Source of the DNA: a virus
DNA: 64,000 nt
Reading direction: 5' to 3' (one strand)
Virus record (IMG/VR): IMGVR_UViG_3300042880_000420
Span: 45,033 to 109,032 of that record
Below the pieces are notes generated by a model that saw only the letters and a list, made by a program, of their open reading frames with translations, searched no databases and was not told the origin of the DNA. The stretch's first letter is position 1; the number at the start of each line of letters is the position of its first letter. The translations under genes and the position numbers were made by a program. Positions 54,793-60,719 of the stretch are shown here, piece after piece.

Positions 54793-54806
54793 AAGAGTGT
54801 ATTGAT

Positions 54807-54819
54807 AATCAATGAGTTA
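54807..54819 (+). promoter_or_regulatory. IHF-consensus site 1
   Basis: AATCAATGAGTTA matches WATCAANNNNTTR at every defined position. It lies within a 22-bp segment repeated with two mismatches at 56003-56024. The phage encodes an IHF-like protein. The match is to the E. coli consensus, so binding is not assured. Confidence 0.45.
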
Positions 54820-54854
54820 TGACACTTCTCTATTTAATATTTCTAAGAATAATC

Positions 54855-55349
54855 TTAACTTAATAATTTAGAAATCTTTGTATTAGCAAATTGTACAAAT
54901 ATACTATCTGATTTAAGCTTTCCTTTCCAAGAAATATATGGATTTAAAATCCAATATTCAGAAATTTCTGTTTCGTGTATTCTGATATGAGCATAAACCC
55001 CCCATTCAAATAACTTCTTAAATATCCCCCCCACCTTATTCTTACCAATATTAAATTCCTCAGCTAACACCCTAATAGAAGTTTCATCAGAAAATGGTTT
55101 AAGACTATTTGTATTAAAACAAGCTTTCTCTATCATCTTATAAACAATACCAAGTTCTTCATTACTAAGAACTGTAGATAGCACTCTAATAGCATCATTG
55201 TTTACTAATGAAAAATTATTATAATTTAATAAAGACTTATCCTTAGGTATATTACTATATCCCTTTTTTACAAAAGATATTTCTCCGGTTTGTGCGTTAA
55301 CTTTAGCAGCCAACTCATCATCTTTCAATTTAACATTTATATTATACAT
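54855..55349 (-). CDS. RepL-like winged-helix replication/regulatory protein (164 aa)
   Basis: With the ATG at 55347-55349 the protein is 164 aa. An ATG six codons upstream is also possible, but a TATCTTTG box lies just before the downstream ATG. The pattern is an N-terminal strand pair with NAQTGEISFVKKGY, a helical core (EELGIVYKMIEKACF) and a winged-helix motif (SIRVLAEEFNIGKNKVGGIF, about residues 108-128) with a wing. This resembles RepL-type plasmid initiators, which occur in some crAss-like phages, and also wHTH regulators. It lies between the two candidate control regions of the hub. Initiator versus repressor cannot be decided by reading. Confidence 0.6.
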   Translation of the reverse strand: MYNINVKLKDDELAAKVNAQTGEISFVKKGYSNIPKDKSLLNYNNFSLVNNDAIRVLSTVLSNEELGIVYKMIEKACFNTNSLKPFSDETSIRVLAEEFNIGKNKVGGIFKKLFEWGVYAHIRIHETEISEYWILNPYISWKGKLKSDSIFVQFANTKISKLLS

Positions 55350-55411
55350 ACAACAAAGATATAACAAAAACTATTATAATTATTTTTTATAAAATTTAAT
55401 TAATTGTAAAT

Positions 55412-55590
55412 GATATATCCCCCATATGATAACACACAATATAACTCCCCCAGGCATGCTTATGTTTGGAGATTTTTATAAAGTTTTAAAATATAAGATT
55501 TTGACATGTAATTTATTTTGTAATAGAGGGTGTAATGGGTATTTCCAAAAAATACCCCTACTCTGTTTTGGTGGTGATATTACCCCCATA
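55412..55590. repeat. Two GATATnnCCCCCATA elements and a hairpin in the divergent region
   Basis: GATATATCCCCCATA (55412-55426) and GATATTACCCCCATA (55576-55590) are 15-mers differing at two positions, in the same orientation. Between them GGGTATTT (55537-55544) and AAATACCC (55550-55557) form an 8-bp hairpin. The stretch separates the RepL-like gene from the OB-like gene, so it should hold both promoters. No clear -33/-7 pair is visible for the rightward gene. Confidence 0.5.
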
Positions 55591-55608
55591 ATCTTAAATT
55601 CTTATTTT

Positions 55609-55893
55609 ATGAATCCTATCCAAGCCGTAATTGTTTCAATCAATGACGTTGTTAAAACCAAAACCAATGGTAAGTCCTATGTGACTTGCAAGGTGGAATT
55701 CCCTAACGGAAAAACTTGGTTTGCTCAGCGGACGCTGGGTGAAAACAAGGCAGTCATTCATGTCGGTCAAACAGTCACGTGTATTCCAAGTGTCATCGTA
55801 GATGCGGAAGGTAAAAACCAACCTTTCTTGGAAATCTCCACGGGAGTTTCAGTGAGCAGTAAGGAGGAAATCCTTGCAATGCTTGGACTGTAA
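55609..55893 (+). CDS. OB-fold-like small protein with atypical composition (94 aa)
   Basis: The ATG at 55609 gives 94 aa. The longer frame from 55426 would run through the regulatory repeats. The sequence is beta-rich: AVIVSINDVVKTKTNGKSYV, then GKTWFAQRTLGENKAVIHVG, with QTVTC and FLEIS strands and a final short helix. That pattern suggests an OB-fold or small single-strand-binding-like domain, but no family is certain. The base composition is clearly richer in G and C than everything around it, and the gene has its own terminator. It may be a recently acquired independent gene. Confidence 0.75.
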   Translation: MNPIQAVIVSINDVVKTKTNGKSYVTCKVEFPNGKTWFAQRTLGENKAVIHVGQTVTCIPSVIVDAEGKNQPFLEISTGVSVSSKEEILAMLGL

Positions 55894-55904
55894 TAGTCCA
55901 ACAT

Positions 55905-55941
55905 AAAACACACACAGCAGAAATGTTGTGTGTGTTTTTTT
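55905..55941 (+). terminator. Intrinsic terminator of the OB-like gene
   Basis: AAACACACACA pairs with TGTGTGTGTTT around a GCAGAAATGT loop and is followed by a run of T. It lies 12 bp past the stop. Confidence 0.85.
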
Positions 55942-55952
55942 TATTTGTTTAT

Positions 55953-55976
55953 ATATTCCTACGAATATTCCTACGA
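55953..55976. repeat. 12-bp tandem repeat (iteron-like)
   Basis: ATATTCCTACGA occurs twice in direct succession and is followed by ATAT and an AT-rich tract. Short direct repeats next to an AT-rich stretch and an IHF site are typical of plasmid origins. With only two copies, chance is not excluded. Confidence 0.55.
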
Positions 55977-56008
55977 ATATTTTTAATAAAACATTACAAC
56001 TTATTGAT

Positions 56009-56021
56009 TATCAATTAGTTA
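56009..56021 (+). promoter_or_regulatory. IHF-consensus site 2
   Basis: TATCAATTAGTTA matches WATCAANNNNTTR. It is in the second copy of the 22-bp repeat (56003-56024) and ends 8 bp before parS. Confidence 0.45.
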
Positions 56022-56028
56022 TGATGTA

Positions 56029-56044
56029 TGTTCCACGTGAAACA
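56029..56044. promoter_or_regulatory. parS: parS site (ParB-binding)
   Basis: TGTTCCACGTGAAACA is identical to a canonical bacterial chromosomal parS, the sequence on which ParB nucleates. A 16-mer match by chance in a 64-kb window is very unlikely. No ParA or ParB gene is seen in the window, so host ParB or a phage ParB encoded elsewhere would be needed. It sits in the non-coding hub between the early and late arms. Confidence 0.85.
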
Positions 56045-56061
56045 TTTGTTTTTTTGTTAGT

Positions 56062-56099
56062 TGTGTGAGTGTGTTTATAAGTGGTAAACAACTCACACA
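56062..56099. other. Strong stem-loop next to parS
   Basis: GTGTGAGT pairs with ACTCACAC, and after a bulged G an inner TGTTTA pairs with TAAACA. The loop is TAAGTGG. The stem is about 15 bp in total. It lies 18 bp from parS. It may be a replication-origin hairpin or a transcription terminator. No long T-run follows on the plus strand. Confidence 0.65.
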
Positions 56100-56103
56100 C
56101 TGT

Positions 56104-56560
56104 TTCTTAATATAAACGAATACTTAGATTCCACAAAAAACTTGCGGCATTAAATAGCTATAGACTGAAATGTTCCTTTACACAGTCTTTAAATAAATGT
56201 ATAAATACAATTGCTGCATGGTAGCTCAAAGCAAGTTGTTAATTCAACCAACATTCTTTTTAGTATTATTTTTCTTATATGGGATAAAGCATAGAAAAAA
56301 TATACACCTTTTACAATAAGCACTACAAAGGAAGGCATTCCTAGTAGTAAAAGAAAACAATAGTATATCACTGCATACTGTTGTTTCTGCTTTTATTAAA
56401 AATTAGTCATAAAAAAAGACTAATACTACTATGTAAAAAAAATTATTAAATTCCTGAAAGTATTTCCAAATGTAGTGATTAGGAAAAAGGATAGGGGCTT
56501 GTGGTTAAACTGTAGACTACGAGCAAGAGCAGTGGTGTTGATATCTTCCTTATAGATATT
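56104..56560. other. Non-coding hub sequence
   Basis: No convincing gene in about 460 bp. It contains AGACTG/CAGTCT (near 56166-56190) and ATTAGTC/GACTAAT (56402-56408 and 56418-56424) hairpins. The only frame of note is a 60-codon minus-strand one rich in hydrophobic residues (56189-56371), which I do not accept. The stretch may be a long untranslated leader or part of an origin. Confidence 0.5.
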
Positions 56561-56710
56561 ATTATAACAAATAATAGAGAAGTACGAATTACAACCTCAA
56601 TTGTAATTAAAAGAAAAAGTAAGTGTGAGAAGCTTATAAATATCTTTTGTATTATATATAGATGTACACTATATGTAAGATTTTATCTATTATTTGTTAT
56701 AATTTCTGTC
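56561..56710 (+). ncRNA. Candidate ribozyme-terminated structured RNA
   Basis: An 18-bp perfect inverted repeat (ATTATAACAAATAATAGA at 56561-56578, complement at 56686-56703) encloses 107 nt with an internal AATTACAA/TTGTAATT hairpin (56587-56608). The right arm runs directly into the 5' strand of the hammerhead ribozyme, whose cleavage after 56710 would give this RNA a defined 3' end. No reading frame is present. Function unknown. Confidence 0.5.
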
Positions 56711-56762
56711 CATAAACTGTTGTTTATGCTGATGATGACCTAATTGAGGGTCGAAACAGAAA
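56703..56762 (+). ncRNA. Type III hammerhead ribozyme
   Basis: All parts are present in order. Stem III: TTTCTGT (56703-56709) pairs with ACAGAAA (56756-56762). The cleavage triplet is GUC, cut after C56710. Stem I: CATAAAC/GTTTATG, loop TGTT. Core: CTGATGA (56729-56735). Stem II: GACC/GGTC with an 8-nt loop. Core: GAAA (56753-56756). One deviation is an extra U (56736) between the core and stem II. Cleavage would leave the mRNA of the next gene starting at 56711, 71 nt before its ATG. Confidence 0.82.
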
Positions 56763-56781
56763 CCTTTTTAAATTTAAAACA

Positions 56782-57117
56782 ATGGAAACAATCAATGTTT
56801 ATTCCGCATTTAGTCATGTATTTAGTACTTCAAAAGAAAATACAGATATTCATTACTATGAATCAAAATATGTTAAAGCTCCTAACAATCATGTTATATG
56901 TATTGATAGTGCAAGAGAAGAAGCTCATAGTGCTAAATTTAATTCTATTATAGGTAAAACATTTCAACCTGAATATAGAATTGAATTATGGGCTACTAAA
57001 ACATTTGAAGAAAGAAAAAAACAAGATTTTATTAATCTTCAAATGAAACGTCAGATAATTCATTATTGTGATGGTACTCATAAAATTGTTGAACTTAAAG
57101 ATTTGCAATTAATATGA
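56782..57117 (+). CDS. Hypothetical early protein downstream of the ribozyme (111 aa)
   Basis: The protein is 111 aa, mixed alpha/beta, with no signal peptide or Cys cluster. The middle reads HVICIDSAREEAHSAKFNSI. It is the first gene of the rightward arm, 20 bp past the hammerhead. Its TGA stop overlaps the ATG of the next frame (ATGA), indicating coupled translation. I do not recognise a family. Confidence 0.65.
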   Translation: METINVYSAFSHVFSTSKENTDIHYYESKYVKAPNNHVICIDSAREEAHSAKFNSIIGKTFQPEYRIELWATKTFEERKKQDFINLQMKRQIIHYCDGTHKIVELKDLQLI

Positions 57118-57371
57118 GTAAAGAAATAGTTTACTGAAAACAACGTAATGGTGTATTAATATCTATATATGATATGGATATTAATCACCTTCGTAATGTG
57201 TTAAAACTAATCATCAAAAATAAAAACAGATTAAAAGCTACTTTAAATGAAAAACTTGAAAAAGAAAAACATATAAAAGCAGCTAATAACTTTGTTTTAC
57301 ATGGTGATATGGCTCAAGAATTTCATGAATCTTATTTATCTGATGAAGATGATGATAGATTTGATGATTAA
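57114..57371 (+). CDS. Small early protein interrupted by in-frame UGA (85 aa if read through; 65 aa from internal ATG)
   Basis: From the ATGA-coupled ATG at 57114 the frame reads MSKEIVY, then TGA (57135-57137), then KQRNGVLISIYDMDINHLRN and on to TAA at 57371. Phage proteins of this type, as I know them, have Trp where the TGA falls (W-x-x-x-x-G-x-x-I-x-x-x-x-M-x-x-x-H-L-x-N). The alternatives are a nonsense mutation, read-through or Trp recoding of UGA, or true initiation at the internal ATG 57174. The C-terminal half is Lys-rich and then very acidic (LSDEDDDRFDD). Confidence 0.55.
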
Positions 57372-57794
57372 TTTATTCCCAATGTAAACATTTTGTAATA
57401 CATAGGCATAAGACTACAGTTGTGGTTATAAATCCATACAGAGTTTAATTAACTCCAAGGTGGTATATTTATGTCTGGTATGCTAACACTTCAATCATTT
57501 AGCTAATGATTTGTGGAAACCACTATACATTTTAAGCTTGTTAACGGAAATCCTGTTATGGGTATTCTTACTGAACCTTCATGATAAAAAAGTCCATAGA
57601 CTTGTAGGTTGTGTAAAGGTAACAATGTATGTGTATTACAACTGAGTGCAGAGGGATACATGTTTACATATTGTAATAAGTTTGTACAGACTTCTTTAGG
57701 GCCACAATCCTTAGAATGCAAAATAACTACGGGGGTTTTGTGTTACAATTATGTAAATAAAAATTTTTTAAACTCAAAAAACAATATATATATT
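57372..57794 (+). other. Non-coding leader with tandem hairpins
   Basis: About 420 bp without a credible gene. Successive small hairpins are visible: GAGTT/AACTC, ATCATT/AATGAT and GTGG/CCAC, all within 57440-57530. The stretch could be a structured leader of the following gene or a separate small RNA. No tRNA fold could be made. Confidence 0.4.
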
Positions 57795-58067
57795 ATGACA
57801 AACACATTACAAATTAGTCAGTTGACAAAACATTCTTTATCATCTACTGATAATATGTATAATTTTCTATTAGGTATTACATCTGATGGATTATATATAT
57901 TAAATATGGATAAGACATTATTATTAGAAGTAATAGTTGATGGTAATTCTAATGATTGTACAGTATGTTCTGCTCCTAATGAAGATGCTTTCTTAGATGC
58001 TATTCTTTTTATTAAGAAAGTTCTTAAAGATGGTTATAATCCTTTGGAGGTTATTAAATTTCATTAA
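57795..58067 (+). CDS. Hypothetical early protein (90 aa)
   Basis: The start is ATG 57795, preceded by the AAACTCAAAAAA-type leader also present before the next gene. An upstream start at 57609 would read through the hairpin region. The protein has 90 aa and no membrane segment, with MYNFLLGITSDGLYILNMDK and a C-terminal helix AFLDAILFIKKVL. Family not recognised. A terminator follows. Confidence 0.65.
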   Translation: MTNTLQISQLTKHSLSSTDNMYNFLLGITSDGLYILNMDKTLLLEVIVDGNSNDCTVCSAPNEDAFLDAILFIKKVLKDGYNPLEVIKFH

Positions 58068-58078
58068 ACATTTCTTTG

Positions 58079-58115
58079 ATTCAAAGGGGAGGGATGACCC
58101 ACCCTTTGAATTTTT
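58079..58115 (+). terminator. Intrinsic terminator, AAACATTT-linked family copy 1
   Basis: ATTCAAAGGG (58079-58088) pairs with CCCTTTGAAT (58102-58111), then TTTTC. The stop of the preceding gene and ATTAAACATTTCTTTGA lie just upstream. The same arrangement recurs at 59599-59650. Confidence 0.8.
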
Positions 58116-58123
58116 CATAACAG

Positions 58124-58288
58124 GTTTGTAGATGGACTACAAACTTTAAACCCAACATAAAAACACAGATGATAATGTGTATAATAATGTAAACAAAACT
58201 CAACAGTGTCATACCAGGATTATTCTTATCAATTAATCTGTAGACCAAAACTTAAAAACAAGGTGCATTGGTAGTGCTATACCTTGTT
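58124..58288 (+). other. Leader hairpins before the 103-aa gene
   Basis: GTTTGTAG (58124-58131) pairs with CTACAAAC (58137-58144). AACAAGGT (58257-58264) pairs with ACCTTGTT (58281-58288), with an inner GCA/TGC. The second hairpin ends 27 nt before the ATG and may influence translation. No gene is seen in the interval 58116-58315. Confidence 0.5.
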
Positions 58289-58315
58289 TATTTTTAAACT
58301 TAAAAACTCAAAAAA

Positions 58316-58627
58316 ATGAACTTTAAAAACAACGATACTTATGACATGTATTGGTTATTTAATTCAAATAATTCTGAAGATGAAACAACTAGTATTTTTA
58401 ATATAGATGATTTCTACAAAGAAGTTAAATTTGAAATTGGTAAAACATACACTTTTAAAGTTAATGACTTATCAAATATAAATGACAATTCAGATGAAAC
58501 CAAAGATGATTATATACAATACATCAAAGACAAAAATAAAATTACAATTTTAATTAATTGGATGGAAGTTTGTAGTTCAGATGAAGATGGTATAGACTGC
58601 AACGTAGGATTTTCTTTTGTAAACTAA
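58316..58627 (+). CDS. Acidic hypothetical protein (103 aa)
   Basis: The protein is 103 aa and strongly acidic, with many Asn/Asp. The central segment FEIGKTYTFKVNDLSN suggests a small beta domain. No signal peptide. It follows the hairpin leader and lies 13 bp before the zinc-ribbon gene. Acidic small early proteins often act as inhibitors or DNA mimics, but nothing here proves that. Confidence 0.65.
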   Translation: MNFKNNDTYDMYWLFNSNNSEDETTSIFNIDDFYKEVKFEIGKTYTFKVNDLSNINDNSDETKDDYIQYIKDKNKITILINWMEVCSSDEDGIDCNVGFSFVN

Positions 58628-58640
58628 TAAATATTTAATT

Positions 58641-59153
58641 ATGGAAACAAAATTCATTGAAGAAACTAATGAACAATATTCTATTAGAGAAGATGGTGTT
58701 GTAATACAACATTATAAATTTACTTGGGCAGGTAACATTACGTATAAAGAAAGTTTTCTTAAAAAACATGTTAAAAATCATTGTGTATTTTTAAGAAAAA
58801 ATAAAAAAAATATAAGTTTGAGTATAAATACTTTATTGTTAAAGTATTTTAATTACAAATTATGTATAAGATGTTTTAATAAAATACATAATGAAAAAGA
58901 AATTTATTGTATTCCTTGTAAAAAAGAAGCCACAAAAATATCTAATGCAAAATCTCGTCATAAATTTTTATATAGAAAACCTATTTATGATAAAAAAATG
59001 AGAGAGAATATAACAAGAGCTTATGCATCAACTATGTTAAAAATACCAACACATGATATACCTGATGATATGTACAATCTTTATAAAGCAAATTTAAATA
59101 ACAAACGTTTGTTATCAAAAAAAACAGGATTACATTTTAATAATTTTAAATAA
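58641..59153 (+). CDS. Zinc-ribbon protein of homing-nuclease-related type (170 aa)
   Basis: The protein is 170 aa. A NUMOD4-like start (EQYSIREDGVVIQHYKFTWA) is followed by a basic segment and a zinc ribbon (CIRCFNKI...YCIPC, about residues 75-92). The C-terminal module ITRAYASTMLKIPTHDIPDD, then MYNLYKANLNNKRLL matches tail modules of phage HNH proteins. No HNH core is present, so it may be a DNA-binding relic or a specialised regulator. Confidence 0.65.
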   Translation: METKFIEETNEQYSIREDGVVIQHYKFTWAGNITYKESFLKKHVKNHCVFLRKNKKNISLSINTLLLKYFNYKLCIRCFNKIHNEKEIYCIPCKKEATKISNAKSRHKFLYRKPIYDKKMRENITRAYASTMLKIPTHDIPDDMYNLYKANLNNKRLLSKKTGLHFNNFK

Positions 59154-59171
59154 AAACAAAAATTCAAAAAC

Positions 59172-59369
59172 ATGGTAGCACCTAAAAATTACAAAGAATT
59201 AACTGACAAAATGTTACAGTTATTTACAGACATTTTAGAAGAAAAAATCTCCATTGATAAAGCAAATGCAATGGTTAAAACATCTAATGGTATTGTAAAC
59301 ATTCAAAGAACTAAAATATTATCTACTAGAGTAACTGGTGATAAAGAAATTAAATTTTTTAAAGACTAA
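59172..59369 (+). CDS. Small helical phage protein (65 aa)
   Basis: The protein is 65 aa, helical and charged. The pattern is LQLFTDILEEKISIDKANAM followed by VNIQRTKI, as in small phage proteins accompanying HNH or NUMOD genes. 18 bp downstream of the zinc-ribbon gene. Function unknown. Confidence 0.6.
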   Translation: MVAPKNYKELTDKMLQLFTDILEEKISIDKANAMVKTSNGIVNIQRTKILSTRVTGDKEIKFFKD

Positions 59370-59373
59370 AATC

Positions 59374-59604
59374 ATGAAAACAAAATATTCAAGCACAAGA
59401 TTTCTTTTAGAATACATTACAATATTGTTACTTACTTACTTATTAGCATCAGGTATTGTTGCTTTTATAGGTAATATATCATACAGGGAAATATTATGTT
59501 CTCCTGGACAAATGTATGCACTTATGTTATTATACTGGTGGATACCAATATTTAGAATGTCTGATATGCAAGACCACAATAACAGTTGTCCTGAAAGATA
59601 TTAA
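59374..59604 (+). CDS. Small two-helix membrane protein (76 aa)
   Basis: The start is ATG 59374. Two hydrophobic segments (about residues 12-31 and 47-60) flank a short loop, with a Cys and a polar C-terminus ending CPERY. It sits in the inner membrane by prediction. Small membrane proteins in this accessory arm often affect host physiology or exclude other phages. Function not known. Confidence 0.65.
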   Translation: MKTKYSSTRFLLEYITILLLTYLLASGIVAFIGNISYREILCSPGQMYALMLLYWWIPIFRMSDMQDHNNSCPERY

Positions 59605-59615
59605 ACATTTTTTTG

Positions 59616-59650
59616 AGTTAAGGGGGGAGATTACATCAAACCCTTTAACT
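59616..59650 (+). terminator. Terminator-like hairpin, copy 2
   Basis: AGTTAAGGGG (59616-59625) pairs with CCCTTTAACT (59641-59650) with one G-U pair, but lacks a strong T-run. It follows the same ATTAAACATTT sequence as the terminator at 58079. Confidence 0.55.
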
Positions 59651-59679
59651 TATTATTAACAATTTAAAAAATAATTAAT

Positions 59680-59847
59680 ATGCAAATAGTTAATACAACA
59701 ATTGTTACATCTGTAACAGAAATTAAAGAACTAATACAACATTGTATTGTATATAATCTTGAAGGGCAGATTAATCTTACATTTGAAGATGGTAAAATAT
59801 TGGTATCAGAACCATCAAAACAACCAGCTCCTGATGATATAGGATAA
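59680..59847 (+). CDS. Small hypothetical protein (55 aa)
   Basis: A 55-aa frame begins at ATG 59680. Its first half is helical ([15 protein letters not shown]), and the second half beta-like with Pro-rich ending ([10 protein letters not shown]). It lies between a terminator and the truncated HNH gene. Coding-like codon use and good spacing support it. Family unknown. Confidence 0.55.
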   Translation: MQIVNTTIVTSVTEIKELIQHCIVYNLEGQINLTFEDGKILVSEPSKQPAPDDIG

Positions 59848-60170
59848 TTAATAAATTAAATAAAAAAGTAATTGATGCTCATAGAGTATCATACATGATT
59901 CATAAAGGAGAAATACCAAGTGGAGTATATGTGTGTCATACTTGCGATAATAGGAAATGTGTAAATCCTGATCACTTATTTTTAGGAACAGCAAAAGAAA
60001 ATCATCAAGATGCTGTTAATAAAGGTAGAGTTATATTTGGATGGAACACTGAAAAATTAAAAAAACATCCAAGTAGAGGTGCTTATCTTAGAGGTTGTAG
60101 ATGTGAAGAATGTAAAGCTATCAATAATATGATGGTTAAAAGATATAGGGAAGGGTTAAAAAATAAATAA
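59838..60170 (+). pseudogene. Truncated HNH_3-type homing endonuclease
   Basis: The HNH core is clear: [20 protein letters not shown], then [12 protein letters not shown]. It is followed by a second zinc pair (CRCEEC). The open frame begins at 59838, and in this frame [15 protein letters not shown] precedes the core, as in intact family members. No ATG exists before 59895, where the usable start would already lie inside the domain. The N-terminal DNA-binding part found in full-length members is absent. It is probably a decayed homing nuclease, unless a rare start is used. Confidence 0.7.
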
Positions 60171-60222
60171 TCCTGTCCTGACTACAATAAAAAAACAAAA
60201 CTAAACAAACTAAACAAAAGAC

Positions 60223-60444
60223 ATGAAAAAGTTAATTGCAATTTTCAGCATAGGTGTATTATTGGTAAGCTGTAATGCCACCACTGTTTCTCAAGATAAA
60301 GAGATGCTTCAAAAGAAATACCCAAAAGGTATTGTGTATAGTGTTGACAAATGTCGATACATAGTGGTGGATTCTACAAATGTGTTAGATATTAGGGTAG
60401 AGCTAAATGGAACCATTATTAGGTCTACCGTGAAAATAAAATAA
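60223..60444 (+). CDS. Putative lipoprotein (73 aa)
   Basis: The protein is 73 aa with a lipoprotein signal: KK, a hydrophobic stretch (LIAIFSIGVLLV), and the lipobox LVSC with Cys17. The mature part is about 57 aa with a DKCRY element and beta-like strands. It would be anchored on the outer side of the inner membrane or in the outer membrane. Small phage lipoproteins commonly block entry of related phages. That role is inferred. Confidence 0.75.
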   Translation: MKKLIAIFSIGVLLVSCNATTVSQDKEMLQKKYPKGIVYSVDKCRYIVVDSTNVLDIRVELNGTIIRSTVKIK

Positions 60445-60481
60445 TAAAACCAAATAAAACTAAAATAAAAACAAAAAAAAC

Positions 60482-60697
60482 ATGAACACAATAAAACAAT
60501 CAATGTATATGTTTAGTTTAACTTTCAGTGTAATAATGTTTATTATATTGATAGATTATAGTATAGCATTTACAAAACATTTATCGCATACTAATATGTT
60601 AGGTTTAGAAGTTAACATTAATAACTTTTTATGGATAATAGTTATTTTTATTATAAATTTAACACAAAATATAATCATGTTAAATGACAAAAATTAA
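60482..60697 (+). CDS. Small two-helix membrane protein (71 aa)
   Basis: The protein is 71 aa with hydrophobic segments at about residues 10-28 and 47-66, and short polar ends. It lies 37 bp after the lipoprotein gene and 22 bp before a short basic frame. Family unknown. Together with the lipoprotein and the 76-aa protein it forms an envelope-directed group. Confidence 0.65.
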   Translation: MNTIKQSMYMFSLTFSVIMFIILIDYSIAFTKHLSHTNMLGLEVNINNFLWIIVIFIINLTQNIIMLNDKN

Positions 60698-60719
60698 ATA
60701 AAAATCTAAATAAAAAACA

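Noticed and set aside
1-55400. Genome-wide stop-codon recoding in the late genes
   Set aside because: Long frames are intact in the standard code, Trp is encoded by TGG, and TAG ends terL and the 1080-aa gene.
55426-55608. N-terminal extension of the OB-like protein
   Set aside because: It runs through the repeats and hairpin of the control region and differs in composition from the rest of the gene.
56210-56260. tRNA-Asn-like fragment (GGTAGCTCAAAGC and GTTGTTAATTCAAC)
   Set aside because: No acceptor stem, no T-arm; at most a remnant.
56189-56371. 60-aa hydrophobic frame on the minus strand
   Set aside because: Isolated in non-coding hub DNA, no support from spacing or neighbours.
57503-57721. 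72-aa minus-strand frame
   Set aside because: It opposes the transcription direction of the early arm and covers a hairpin-rich region; no coding character.
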